Shown: positions 52,201-61,999, counted from the first letter of the stretch. The stretch is 64,000 bases of DNA from Rhodosorus marinus (GCA_029953675.1 JAMWBK010000001.1:1463001-1527000); one strand, 5' to 3'. Program-made: numbers and translations. Notes: generated from the sequence alone by a model not told the origin.

Positions 52201-53978
52201 TATGATCGTCTCCGCTCCTTGGCTTCGCGGGTTGACCTGGAGGTTAATCATCACAAATCGTTCTACTGGGGAGGTGTAGCTGCACAAGAGCAGCAGGTAC
52301 CTGCGTCGTTCCAGGATATTTGGAGACCGGATGGTTTTGTCCACCTAGGCATCCCCTACGGGTCGCCGTCCTTCGTTGAAGGCGAGTTGCTGCAGCTCCT
52401 CGGTAAGCACAGACAGCTGGTTGCAGAGCTTCGACGGCTACCTCCGGGCTTTCTCCAGTGCTCGTTGTTGCTGTTTCGGTATTGTTGCAGTCAGCGGTTA
52501 ACCTATTGGCTTCGCTCACTTCCAACTCATTGGGGCCGGTGGTTGGCCACTCGTGCGGATGCTGAAAGTTTCCGTGACCTGGGGTATTTTCTCGATGAAG
52601 AGCTGAGCGCTCTGCCGCGACCCACCTGTGATGTTGTGCGCGCCCAGGTAGGCCTCCCATTGCGATTGGGGGGACTGGGCCTCTGCAATCGTGTTGTGGT
52701 CCAACCTGCAGCCGCAGTAGGGGCCTGGGGAACCGCACTTCCCACTTTGAGCAGCTTGGGTATCTCGAAGTTCCGCAATTTGATGGCGAGCCTCTCGCGG
52801 GGTGTCTTGCTTCCCAGCGTACCGGAAAGCGCCCAAGACTTGTTTCTGGAGCTCCAAACCGCCCTGAATTCCTGTACTAGTCTCCCCGAAACCGTTCAAC
52901 CCCGTCTTCCTGACCGGCGAGCTGTATTTGACCGCTCTCGAGGCTCCGCCCCGGGGATTCGTCCTGCGCCTGAACCTGTTCTAGGGGAGATTGGCCCAGT
53001 GGTTGCCGCAGAAGAAGAAGTTCCAGTTGATCCTCCTGATGATTCCCAGCGCGCTGGGAGCCGAGCTCAAGCACGCACGGATGCGCTGCAAAAATATCCT
53101 TTCTTGGGACTTGCACCGTGCTGCATATGGCCGACTCCTCGCGCAGATGGTCTCATCTTCTCGCGCTCGCGCCCGCCTACGTAGTCTTGGAGGGGTTCTT
53201 AGCTCTCAGTGGCTCATGACCGTACCAGCCTTTCCGCCACTCACACTGTCGGATTTCGAAGTGCGTACTTCACTGCGCTTATACCTCGGCTTACATCAGC
53301 CCCCTTGGTCGTACGAGATGGGTTCGTCGTGCCCTCTCTGCTCTCAGACTGAAGACAACGCAGATTTTGGCGCCCACCTGCTCGCTAGTTGCCCGGCGGT
53401 GAAAGGTGCTCGAACCCGCCGCCACACACGGATCTTGAACCTGTTATACCGGGAACTTCGGCCTATAGTCCGGCAAGCCGGTCTGGAAATCGAACGTGAG
53501 AAACTTTTACCCGTCGCGGACTTTCAAAATGATGAACGCCGTGTAGCCGACCTGGTGATCACCTGTGACGACAGCCGCCGTACCACATACGTTGATCTTG
53601 CTGTTCCTAACCCTCAAGCTAGTCGTTATCTCCCGGCTGCGGGGGAGCGCCGTGGATCTGCCGCCACCAGCTTGAGACGCCGCAAAGAGATCAAATACGC
53701 GGGGGCTTTGTCTTCCCCTGGTGTTCGTGCTTCGGCATTAGCACATCGCTTGGTACCCCTGATCATTGAGTGCTTTGGGTTCATGGACTCTGTTGGTTCT
53801 CGCTGGCTTCGGGAGTTGTTCCGCGAACGCCCTGACCGTCTTTAATCGTTGTTTACCCGCATAAGTTTCCTGCTGTGGCGCATGAATGCCGCTTTGATGT
53901 TGGAGGCGCGAGTACTTCGCCGCGCTTAGTCTTTTTTTCCCCTCGGGGTTTGTTTTTCAGCCTCCGATTAAACCATTC
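49240..53978 (+). mobile_element. LINE family B, near full-length copy
   Basis: About 4.7 kb. The 5' boundary is uncertain (49200-49260); a G/T-rich 5' UTR precedes the ORF, resembling the family A 5' UTR in style. One long ORF spans 49492-53929, followed by a short 3' UTR (T-run, CCCCTCGGGG) and the terminus CCTCCGATTAAACCATTC plus GTTC. Compared with the minus-strand copies, the ORF has only two lesions: an extra A at about 53089 and a C-to-T nonsense change at 53843. This is the reference copy for the family. Confidence 0.9.
49492..53929 (+). pseudogene. LINE family B single-ORF polyprotein: N-terminal domain, RT, CCHC, restriction-like endonuclease
   Basis: ATG 49492 (MVGVSPPIPADGAVLSARVE), which aligns with MAGVPP of family A. 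A Pro-rich linker precedes a domain with FVWMTNVRPQTPSRGRGR and FLYVDFTGPHACFLVTD (about 50007-50210), shared with family A ORF1. RT motifs: RSPGPSGLRVEYLRF, IRPIGLVEVVRKLAARWL, VDFTNAFNRVSR (A), GVQQGDPLSPFLHACGL (B), VAYHDDVCLLE (C, about 52145). Then thumb, CCHC finger (C-x2-C-x11-H-x4-C, about 53334-53395), TRRHTRI, and endonuclease core ADLVITCDD ... TYVDLAVPNP. Open to 53184; a one-base gain in an A run at about 53089 shifts the frame, which continues to a TAA at 53843-53845 where other copies read Gln. About 1480 codons originally. No ORF1/ORF2 split, unlike family A. Confidence 0.92.
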
Positions 53979-54253
53979 GTTCGAATCTAGGGACAAAATT
54001 TTCTTTCGTACGAGGAAAGTTGTTTTGGAGACATAAAGTATGCTTGATGAGCTAAACTTGCGGTTAAATACGTGGCACGAGGACCGTCCGGACCGGGCGA
54101 TATTTCCGTTAGCTAGTTTCAGATGAGACCCCTGGACATGGGGTTTGGGCATGTTTAGAGCGTGCATAGTGTTTTAGTAGTGCCCTACGGTGGGTAGCAG
54201 CCGAATAAAGGTTACCAGGTAGCATAAGACAGAGCAGCTCTGCGCCATATTTA
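53979..54253. other. spacer, no gene seen
   Basis: No gene or repeat assignment. TAGCAGCCGAATAAAGG near 54196 resembles text near 28918 and 56090 (family C-like 3' terminus). Confidence 0.4.
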
Positions 54254-54404
54254 TTGGCCACCCAGCATATCAAGGTCAAGGTAACCCCGTATACGCACCT
54301 TTTGTATTACAATTTCATTTCATTCATTGGGATTGCCCACCCAGGACATCAAGCTCCGGAGAGGCCAAGGTTCTCCCCAGGTACTGCCCCGTTTGTCCCG
54401 TTTT
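54254..54404 (+). repeat. tandem repeat D, left units
   Basis: Imperfect units of about 80-100 bases built from TTGGCCACCCAG, CATCAAGGTC or CATCAAGCTC, GGCCA, TTCTCCCCAGGTA, CGCACCTTTTGTA and TTTCATTTCATTCATTG. The array continues at 54595-54660 and 55256-55410, interrupted by two LINE insertions. Confidence 0.7.
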
Positions 54405-54592
54405 TACTGGTTTTTACTCGCCATAGCCAGAAGCGGTAGGCAAGGCGTGAAATGGAGCTAAGAACTACGGAGGGAAGCGTGCAAACCCAGGCGCCGATGG
54501 CGTGCCTCGGCAAGCATGCTGCTAAAACCCAGAACATCGCGCACAGAGCGACACTAATACATCGTAAGAGTTCCTAGCATAGCCTGATATGC
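54405..54592 (-). mobile_element. LINE family A, short copy within tandem repeat D
   Basis: Tail ACTGGTTTTTACT, mutated hairpin GCCATAGCCAGAAGCGGTAG, GGCGTGAAATGGAGCTAAGA, then the coding end; truncated at AAGAGTTCCTAGCATAGCC. Confidence 0.75.
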
Positions 54593-54594
54593 TT

Positions 54595-54660
54595 ACCCTA
54601 CACTTTTTGTATTTGAAATTTCATTTCATTCCTTGGTATTGGCCACCCCTTTAGAATATC
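54595..54660 (+). repeat. tandem repeat D, middle unit
   Basis: ACTTTTTGTATTTGAAATTT, TCATTTCATTCCTTGG, TATTGGCCACCCC and TTAGAATATC. The unit is cut by the LINE B insertion at 54661. Confidence 0.7.
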
Positions 54661-55240
54661 GAATGAATGGTTTACTCGGAGGCTGAAAAAAAAAAAAACC
54701 CCGAGGGGAAAAAAAGACTAAGCGCGGCGAAGTACTCGCGCCTCCAACATCAAAGCGGCATTCATGCGCCACAGCAGGAAACTTAAGCGGGTAAACAACG
54801 ATTGAAGACGGTCAGGGCGTTCGCGGAACAACTCCCGAAGCCAGCGAGAACCAGCAGAGTCCATGAACCCAAAGCACTCAATGATCAGGGGTACCAAGCG
54901 ATGTGCTAGTGCCGAAGCACGAACACCAGGGGAAGACAAAGCCCCCGCGTATTTGATCTCTTTGCGGCGTCTCATGCTGGCGGCGGCAGATCCACGGCGC
55001 TCCCCCGCAGCCGGGAGATAACGACTAGCTTGAGGGTTGGGAACAGCAAGATCAACGTATGTGGTACGGCGGCTGTCGTCACAGGTTATCACCAGGTCGG
55101 CTACACGGCGTTCATCATTTTGAAAGTCCGCGACGGGTAAAGGTTTCTCACGTTCGATTTCCAGACCGGCTTGCTGGACTATAGGCCGAAGTTCCCGGTA
55201 TAACAGGTTCAAGATCCGTGTGTGGCGGCGGGTTCGAGCA
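54661..55240 (-). mobile_element. LINE family B, 0.58-kb 5'-truncated copy
   Basis: GAATGAATGGTTTACTCGGA at the 3' end, then the 3' UTR and 164 open codons (55212 to 54718) covering the region after the CCHC finger, the endonuclease core and the C-terminal VLRRA. Truncated at GGTTCGAGCA. Flanked by TTAGAATATC at 54651-54660 and 55258-55267, with a 17-base filler at the 5' junction. Confidence 0.92.
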
Positions 55241-55282
55241 GCCTCCCCGGACCTTGATTAGAATATCAAGGTCCGGGGAGGC
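55241..55282. repeat. 18-bp perfect inverted repeat at a LINE 5' junction
   Basis: GCCTCCCCGGACCTTGAT (55241-55258) and its exact complement (55265-55282) around a six-base spacer TAGAAT. The right arm is tandem repeat D sequence; the left arm is an inverted copy of it joined to the 5' end of the LINE B insertion. Confidence 0.88.
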
Positions 55283-55410
55283 CAGAGTTCCCCCCTGGGT
55301 ACGCACCTCTTGTAATATAATTTCATTTCATAAATTGTTTTTGGCCACCCAGGACATCCAAACCAGAATATCAAGATCCGGGGAGCCTAAAAGATTCTCC
55401 TCGGGGTATG
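55256..55410 (+). repeat. tandem repeat D, right units
   Basis: GAATATCAAGGTCCGGGGAG, GGTACGCACCTCTTGTAATA, TTTCATTTCATAAATTG, TTGGCCACCCAGGACATCC, then GAATATCAAGATCCGGGGAG. Continuation of the units left of the LINE insertions. Confidence 0.75.
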
Positions 55411-56143
55411 TGTCAAGAGATGCGCATGTTCTACTCCCTATGAAAGGCGTGAACTAGGAGCGCATTGAGAAACACCAAAAACCGTGAGGACGGAGGAGAC
55501 TCTGATAGAGGGGTGGAATTGCTTCGATGAACAGGATTGTTGAGGGCAACACACGAGGAGGGAGGGACTGAGCGCTGCTCAAGGAACTTTTTTTTTCTTT
55601 TTGGAAAAACCCGTTTCAACTAAGCCGGAAAGCCACTTTCGGCTACCAGGTACCAGGGGATGAATGAATTATGCAATCTGGCCTTTCATCTTCCTTGGCG
55701 AGATCCCAGCGGAGCCGGTTTCCAGTAGGGGTTACGCTGGGAGACGGATACCAGTTGGGATCTGCCCGGGGGGGAGGGGGAGGGGAGGGGCTTGGTCGTC
55801 ACGGGTATCTCAGTCAAATGTAATTGGGGTAATTTGGCGTCCAAAATACTGCACCAAAAGCGAAATCCGCTTCTGTGAATCCCCTTTCCCTATCGTAGGA
55901 CCGCCACCCGCCCGAATTGTTGTTTTCCTAGTCAACCCAAAGGAGACGACGAAACTCGGGCATGGGTTCATGGGCTCCCCCGCTTACCAAAAGAAATGTC
56001 AGCATGTCGACTGTTTTTCAATCAATACTATGCACACACTGCAGAGAAGAGAAAACTCAATCGTAACCCCAGACTAACGTAACCCCGTTGTAGCCTTTAT
56101 TCGGCTGCTACCTAGCCCAGACTAAACTCAATCGTGTAGACAG
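55411..56143. other. intergenic, no gene seen
   Basis: No gene. G-rich stretch at 55767-55793 (GGGGGGGAGGGGGAGGGGAG), and family C-like terminus CCCCAGACTAACGTAACCCC at 56066-56085 followed by GTAGCCTTTATTCGGCTGCT. Confidence 0.45.
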
Positions 56144-56156
56144 CTATATATATATA
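56144..56156 (+). promoter_or_regulatory. TA-repeat, possible TATA element
   Basis: TATATATATATA about 190 bases before the start codon of the two-exon secreted gene. It could serve as a TATA box with a leader of about 160 bases, or be a plain microsatellite. Confidence 0.35.
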
Positions 56157-56345
56157 TGCACACAGCGCGAAAGGAAGCGCTATGTCAATTGTGCTTTGCA
56201 GATGTGTTTCTCGAGGACGTGAATGGCAACCAAAGAACGTGAGGCTACCAAAGGCTAAAGGCATAGACGAGACGGTAAGGACAAGGGAAGAGGGACTGTA
56301 GGTTTTCAGGTTCAAGAGTGGTGATTGGTTACGGCATTGGAGAAG

Positions 56346-57681
56346 ATGGGACCGTACGCGCTGTTACTCTTCGTGGTTGTGGCGGTTCAAGCGGTGGCTC
56401 AATCTCAAGATTGTTCCGCGGACCCATTGGCTGGAGCGTTTGAATTTTCAGAGTTCTGTAGACCCCTTCGCAACAGAGATGGAGTCCGGTTCGGCCAAGT
56501 GTGTGCGGACACCAAGTTGAACGACAAACAACTTGATCCCGGGGCATTGTTCTTGCCGAGTTGTATCAGAGCCAAGTTCAGGGCTGATGATGGATATGAA
56601 TTGAACCTGATCCGAGCTGGAGCGCACTTCGATGAGCCCCCTACCGGGCAGGATAGATTCACTTCTCGCAGGAACATCGACGGGTGGAAGACGAAGAACG
56701 AGGTGACGGATTCAATCAGATGGGCTAGGGTTCTCATTTGTCCCGAAGAATTGCAAGGACAGACAGATTGTTGCGGGCAGGGCGTCCGGTTGGTCGCTTC
56801 CGCGGTCGTCAGTAGGATAGGCAGTAGCGACGAGCAAATCCGGGTTTTTCTGGGCGCCGAGGACGACGATGATATGTGCACGACGAGGGAAAGCGACAAC
56901 ACGACTGCCTGTGACGTTATGATTGCTTGCCCACCGTGCGAGACGAGTGATTGTCGAGGGCCAGGAGGAGTTTGTGAGGATGCCCTAGCGTTTGAATGCC
57001 CGATCGGCGAGGTAAGTCAAGTCGCAAAATCTGCTCTCGCGGAGCGCTGTTTTCGGGGTCGCTCCCCCGCCCGAGGTCTCAGCTCTGATGATTTGTGAAC
57101 ACTTTGGGATACGACTAACTTTGTTGGCAACCACCAATGTCTAGGAACCATTTATTCGAGAGGATGGATTCTGCGATTGTTCGCAACCTACGGCGACATC
57201 CTCGCCAGCACCTTCGAATGGTCCTGTAGAATTGACGTGCTCTAGCCATAACGTGTTTTTGTACTTCGATGCTGGCGTCACAAGGCTCGTGGTATACGAC
57301 ATATCTGTACCTGCCTGTCAAAACTATTTTATCACTGTTAATACCGGAGGAGGACCCTGCAACCAACCAATCGACCTTGCCGACGCAATAAACTCGGGCA
57401 GAGCTTGTAATCACCGAGACCGAGAACCAGGTGGGTGTCCCAGTTGTTCAGAAATAGGCTTCATAAGTCAAACTTGTGGGGACCGGATTGAATCAATCAT
57501 CAGCACTGCTGTGTGGTGGTTCTGCCATGAAGCGGGAGGCGACCCGGAAGAAACTCTTCTGATAACGTGCGCATCAGAGTATGCGGACGGACGAAATGAC
57601 TGTCGGTTCGAAGATGGTGCAGACTGCAATTGTCCGGCAACTATTCCTGCTCCAGTGACGCTCCCTCCAACAAACTCTTAG
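56346..57681 (+). CDS. secreted cysteine-rich protein, two exons, related to the 13-exon gene
   Basis: The first ATG at 56346 gives signal peptide MGPYALLLFVVVAVQAVAQS. Exons 56346-57011 and 57145-57681, intron 133 bases with GTAAGT and CTAG, phase 0; 400 residues, stop TAG. Exon 1 holds an N-terminal domain with TDCCGQGVRLVASAVV, comparable to HDCCSKGILLVLRAIV of the 13-exon gene, then CPPCETSDCRGPGGVCED. Exon 2 opens like a cysteine module (EPFIREDGFCDC), then carries a second Cys-rich domain (GGCPSCSEIGF, QTCGDRIE) and a Pro/Thr tail (PATIPAPVTLPPTNS). The function is unknown; an extracellular disulfide-rich surface protein is my inference. Dispersed repeat E follows 20 bases after the stop. 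Confidence 0.8.
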
Positions 57682-57702
57682 TCCTGCTGACTTATGCTAG
57701 CT

Positions 57703-57823
57703 GTGCCCTATAGAAACTAGTCTTCTACCACGCTCTGGGGTCTCCTTAGCCTCGCCCTTCCTGTTGTCCTTGAGCATCCCTAGAGCCATATTCGGTAGTT
57801 GGAGTAAACGGAAACTGTAAACA
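57703..57823 (+). repeat. dispersed short repeat E, copy 3
   Basis: CCCTATAGAAACTAGTCTTC through CTCTGGGGTCTCCTTAGCCT to AGTAAACGGAAACTGTAAAC, about 80 percent like the copy at 4105-4220. It starts 20 bases downstream of a stop codon, so it may overlap that gene's 3' UTR. Confidence 0.75.
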
Positions 57824-57839
57824 AGCACAGTATCTCTTG

Positions 57840-58093
57840 GTGAATGAATAGTTTTATTCAATAGTTTTGTTGCGCGGGTATCATCATTCATTCATCGGTA
57901 TCACATGCGGGCGCGGGAGGAGGGAAAGGAATTTAGCGATCCAGTTCCAGCTTTAGACCATTTTCGTATGTGCTCTATAAATTTGAATATTTCAGGAAAA
58001 TATCATTAAAACGATGTATGGATTGGACATTTTGTTGACTGAATAATTTTACTCGATAGTTTTATCAGATACGATATTTCATCTGAGACATTT
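57840..58093. repeat. satellite S, left flank of the Gypsy element
   Basis: AATAGTTTTATTCAATAGTTT, GATCCAGTTCCAGCTTTAGA, AAAACGATGTATGGATTGG, TCGATAGTTTTAT and ACGATATTTCATCT. All recur after the Gypsy element at 63279-64000. AT-rich. Confidence 0.8.
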
Positions 58094-58398
58094 GTTGGCG
58101 CACGGTTGTAGCCGGACAGAACGACACCATCAGGGCCTGGCTGACAACAGACGTCAAGCTAGGCGAGAGCAAGGGGTAACTGTAGCCAATTGCGACACCA
58201 AAAATATAACATAGATGGCTACCAAAAATAGCACTCTGTCTAGATGAGAGAAATGTAGAGGCCTAGTCTGAGGGTATAAATAGGCTAGGACGGAGTAGAA
58301 TATGATAGGGCTTAGCAAAGAGTAGTCCGGGGGAAAAATTCTTTGGACTTATCAGGCAACTCTTCGTGAGGGGGTAACTTGGGCGAAAAGATCCAATA
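58094..58398 (+). repeat. 5' LTR of the Gypsy element
   Basis: 305 bases, TGTTGGCGCA to GATCCAATA. Lacks the 15-base segment GAGAAAGCCAGGGAG present in the 3' LTR. Contains TATAAATA at 58275-58282. Confidence 0.9.
58275..58282 (+). promoter_or_regulatory. LTR promoter TATA box
   Basis: TATAAATA in the 5' LTR; the same site in the 3' LTR (63154-63161) reads GATAAATA, so the two LTRs have diverged at the promoter. Confidence 0.7.
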
Positions 58399-58479
58399 TT
58401 TGGTGGATTTCCGGGGCTGAAGCCGCTGGAACTTGGTGATTGAAGAAAAATGGAACCCGATCCTCCTTTGGGTGCGTAG

Positions 58480-59335
58480 ATGCCCGCGGTTGCTCAACTA
58501 CTAGAGCAACAACAGCGGATGACGGAGCAGCTTGTGCAAGCGTTGCAGGAACAGCAACAGCTACAACAACAGCAGCAGCAGCAACAGCTACAACAACAGC
58601 AAGGAGCTCGATCGGGACGACTACCAAGAAATCTGAGTCCCCGACTTTCGACGATACTTCAGACGTCGAGACATTCATAAGCGAGCTCGAGCACCTGAAG
58701 GGCGTTTATGTCCTCGAGGAGGACAGTGACTTGCTTTTCATCGCGGTTCGAGGGCTTGCAAAAACCGTTACCGAATGGTACCGCTCCCTCCCCGTGACAC
58801 AACGGGCAACGTGGGCAGCGTTGCAAGTTGCCCTGCGAACGCGATTCGCGAGCCACAACCAGGATGTAGAACTGGCGGTCAAACTGACGAGGATACGCCA
58901 ACGTGAAGGGTCAACAGTCAACGAGTATGCCACGGAGTTTGAATCCACGCTGGACCACCTCCGAATGTATGACCCTGAATGCCTCAGCGAGTTTATGCAG
59001 ATCCAACTCTTCATAACGGGCTTACGGACGTACCAACAAACGTACGTAAGAGCTCTACGCCCGACAACGTTACAGCGAGCGATCGAATTGGCTGTGTCAA
59101 TACCCGAAGAGACACCTGGGTCGAGGCGGAAGGTGATGAAGGCGTGGGGTAAAAACGAACAGACGGCCAGGACAAGTCATGACCAGCACGAAATCGTCTC
59201 CCAACCACCACTTCACCTGGATGCACCAGTACCAATGGCAGTTGGAACGGTGCGCGGGCCGCGGCAACGACGCCAGGGCCAGAAAAGTAGGGTGAACATC
59301 GTGGAGGCACCATCTGGCACGAAAGACGGGAGTGA
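58480..59335 (+). pseudogene. Gypsy gag, frameshifted in a Gln-codon run
   Basis: ATG 58480 gives an N-terminal coiled-coil-like start ([20 protein letters not shown]) and a long CAA/CAG run to about 58604. The rest of gag is in another frame, with [31 protein letters not shown] and INEYA-like [16 protein letters not shown] typical of retrotransposon gag. The shift lies in the repeat, so slippage is the likely cause. No CCHC zinc knuckle is visible before the protease. Confidence 0.8.
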
Positions 59336-60560
59336 AGACCCGGCAACCCGGGTATTGACCATCTTGCAGGAAGCTGACGTCCCCGACCAACGGCAACCGT
59401 TGTTGCGGATCCCGGCAGAAGTAGGCGGCGTCAAGCTCAACGCGATCGTGGACAGCGGATCGCAGGTGAACCTCATGACGACCGCGGCAGCCGCGAAGAT
59501 GAAAATTTCGGTGCCTAAGGAGACCGAATCGCTGGGTGCAGCGTTCGGACAGGCATTCCACGTAGGTATAGTCCGAAGGATTACGGTGGAGTGTACACCC
59601 AAGTGGCGCAGTCAGGAGACGTTCCGAGTCGCGGAACGGGGAGTGCCCGAAGTCATCCTGGGATTACCCTGGTTAAAGCGCAACCGCGTAATAATCCACC
59701 AAGGTGACGGGTTGCTGACGGCGGTCAACGATCTAGGGCAGGACGAATCACTACGGTACCTCAAACTTCAGCCTACGCCGAGTAACGTCACGGAGGTGCT
59801 GCTGGTCGGACGAAAGGAAGTAGCAGTCAGCGGTGACGAGAACATCGGTGTTCTCCAAATCTGCGCTATTGATACTCCGGGAACGACGAAGGAGTTGAGC
59901 GCAGCCGAAAAGGAACTACAGAGAGAGTTCGATGAGCTCTTCGTCGATACGTTGGCGAAACTACCGCCACGTGGGGAGCAGGACGCAGCAATTGAAACGG
60001 GTAACGCGAAGCCGGTGTTCAAGTGCCCGTACCGACTATCGCCATTGGAGCGGCGAGAGTTGAAGACTCAGCTGGAGGACCTCATCGAGAAAGGCTTCAT
60101 AACCCCTTCCAACAGCCAATGGGGGGCCCCAGTGCTTTTCGTAAAAAAGAAAACGGGCGAGTTACGTTTGTGTGTTGACTACCGCGCATTGAACGAACGA
60201 ATGGCATTGAACAAGGTCACCGAGCGGTTAAAATATCCGTTGCCAAAAATAGACGAGCTTGTGGACCAACTGGCGGGCGCTGCTATTTTTAGTACACTCG
60301 ATCTACGGAGTGGGTACTGGCAACTGCGGATACGGGAGGAAGATGAACCAACAACGGCCTTTGTGTCGGAATTCGGCGATTATCAATGGCTTGTGGCACA
60401 GTTTGGGTTGACTTCCTTACCCGCCTACTTCTCGCGATTGATGTCGGACATCCTACGGCGTCTCATCGGCCGGTTTGTAGTGGTGTATCTCGACGATATC
60501 CTCGTCTACTCCTGTAATAAGGAAGAACACGAAGAACACCTCCGACAGGTCTGGAGCTGA
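59336..60560 (+). pseudogene. Gypsy pol: protease and reverse transcriptase
   Basis: The frame is open from gag. The protease active site [12 protein letters not shown] is at about 59445. Reverse transcriptase: [57 protein letters not shown] and catalytic YLDDILVYS (about 60487). The frame ends at TGA 60558-60560, after EEHLRQVWS, where related elements continue into the thumb. [21 protein letters not shown] shows a Gly-Asp-Tyr in place of the common G-x-Y-E. Confidence 0.9.
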
Positions 60561-60671
60561 GGCGGCATCACCTATACCTACATCCGGTAAAGACAGAGCT
60601 ATTTCTTGACGCGGTGACATATCTGGGCTTCCGGATCGAAAACGGCCGCATCTCGATCGACGAAAACTAAG

Positions 60672-61145
60672 GTGGATGCGATAAGGAAGCTAGCGGTACC
60701 CCAGTCCGTTAAGGGGGTCCGTTCGATCATGGGCTTACTTTCGTACTCTCGACGATTTATACGAAACTTCTCAACCCTAACAGCTCCCCTAACCGAGTTG
60801 CTTAAGGATGGGAAGCCTTTCGAAATCACGATCGAAAAACATACGGCATTCGAGAAACTTAAGGCGCTGATATGCAGTGCGCCCATTTTGAGACTCCCAG
60901 ACCTGGATCATCTTCAGTTCGAGGTAACAACTGACGCCTCGGACATAGGATTGGGAGGGATGCTGACGCAGGGCGGAAATCCGGTGGCATTCGAAAGTCG
61001 GAAATTTACAGACACCGAGCGAAGGTACCCAGTTTACGAGCGGGAAATGTCTACGATCGTATTGTCTGTTCAAATGGCGACACTTCCTGCAGGGAGCCCG
61101 GACTACGGTGTTCACGGACAACGCCGTGCTCACCTTGAAAACTAG
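60672..61145 (+). pseudogene. Gypsy pol: RT connection and RNase H, first part
   Basis: IRKLAVPQSVKGVRSIMGLL and YSRRFIRNFSTLTAPLTELL are the RT thumb-connection. FEVTTDASDIGLGGML and ESRKFTDTERRYPVYEREMS form the RNase H start with the catalytic TDAS. A frame change near 61075 and the TAG at 61143 end it. Confidence 0.88.
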
Positions 61146-61475
61146 AGAGCACGCAGACGCAGTGTCCCTGCCCGCTCGGCGGTTTTGAATCAGTGGTACC
61201 ATGCAGCAAACAAAGTCTTCCGTTTAGCGCTGACTGAGTTCATGCTAGTAAAGTCCAGTTCATGCGCGTAAGCTTTGCACAAAAACTGAAAAAATCGAAG
61301 GGATCAGCAAGTGGCGCCATCCACAGAAACAATCCTGACATCGGTTGGGCAGCTGCTGGATTCTGCACGTGAGATAGATTTGACGGCGGAATCCTGGACA
61401 ATATGGTTGAAACTTGCAACAGCAGCCACGCGGGTAAAGCTAATAACGACATCGTCTGAGTGTTCCCAAAACATA
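61146..61475. mobile_element. foreign segment inside the Gypsy RNase H region
   Basis: A family A-like tail (GCTAGTAAAGTCCAGTT) lies at 61247-61263, followed by about 200 bases encoding MAPSTETILTSVGQLLDSAR, a gag-like start unrelated to this element's gag. It separates the two halves of RNase H. Confidence 0.6.
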
Positions 61476-61476
61476 T

Positions 61477-61923
61477 ATGAACACGAAGGTACCGCCCTCG
61501 CGGCGGATGACACGTTACCTGGAAAAACTATCTCGGTTCGATTACGAGATAAAACACTTGCCGGGCGGGTCGAACGTCGTGGCGGATGCGTTGTCACGCT
61601 TGTCTCGAGTAAATCTGTTGACCACGGCGCAACTCACGATGTATGCGCGAGAAGGAAAGGAGACAGGTCTGACCGCCGAGGAGCAATCCGTGATGCGCAA
61701 GGAAATGGAAGGCGTCGTCTTCGACGCAGCTACAGGAGTATACACTCGAGAAATTGATGGCCAAGCACGTATTTGGGTTGAGCCCGAAAATCGGAACGAC
61801 GCGCTAGCAGATGCGCACCAGGCGTTGGGACACCTATCGGCAAGAGCGCTCTACGAACACCTGCGAAGCGAACTTTGGTGGAGGACGCTGAGGACGGACG
61901 TTTACACAGCCGTACGAAATTGA
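61477..61923 (+). pseudogene. Gypsy pol: RNase H end and integrase zinc-binding domain
   Basis: RRMTRYLEKLSRFDYEIKHL followed by NVVADALSRL is the RNase H end typical of Gypsy elements. Then comes DAHQALGHLSARALYEHLRS, the HH part of the HHCC integrase finger. The frame stops at TGA 61921-61923. Confidence 0.88.
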
Positions 61924-61999
61924 CCTCGCTGTCAATTGAATCAGTTGCAGGCTCCGTTGGCTCGGAAGGCACCACTGCATCCTTTACCTACGGAAGCCA

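Noticed and set aside
58480-58680. Host polyglutamine protein
   Set aside because: It lies right after a 5' LTR and in front of gag; it is the N terminus of the Gypsy gag cut by a frameshift in the CAA/CAG run.
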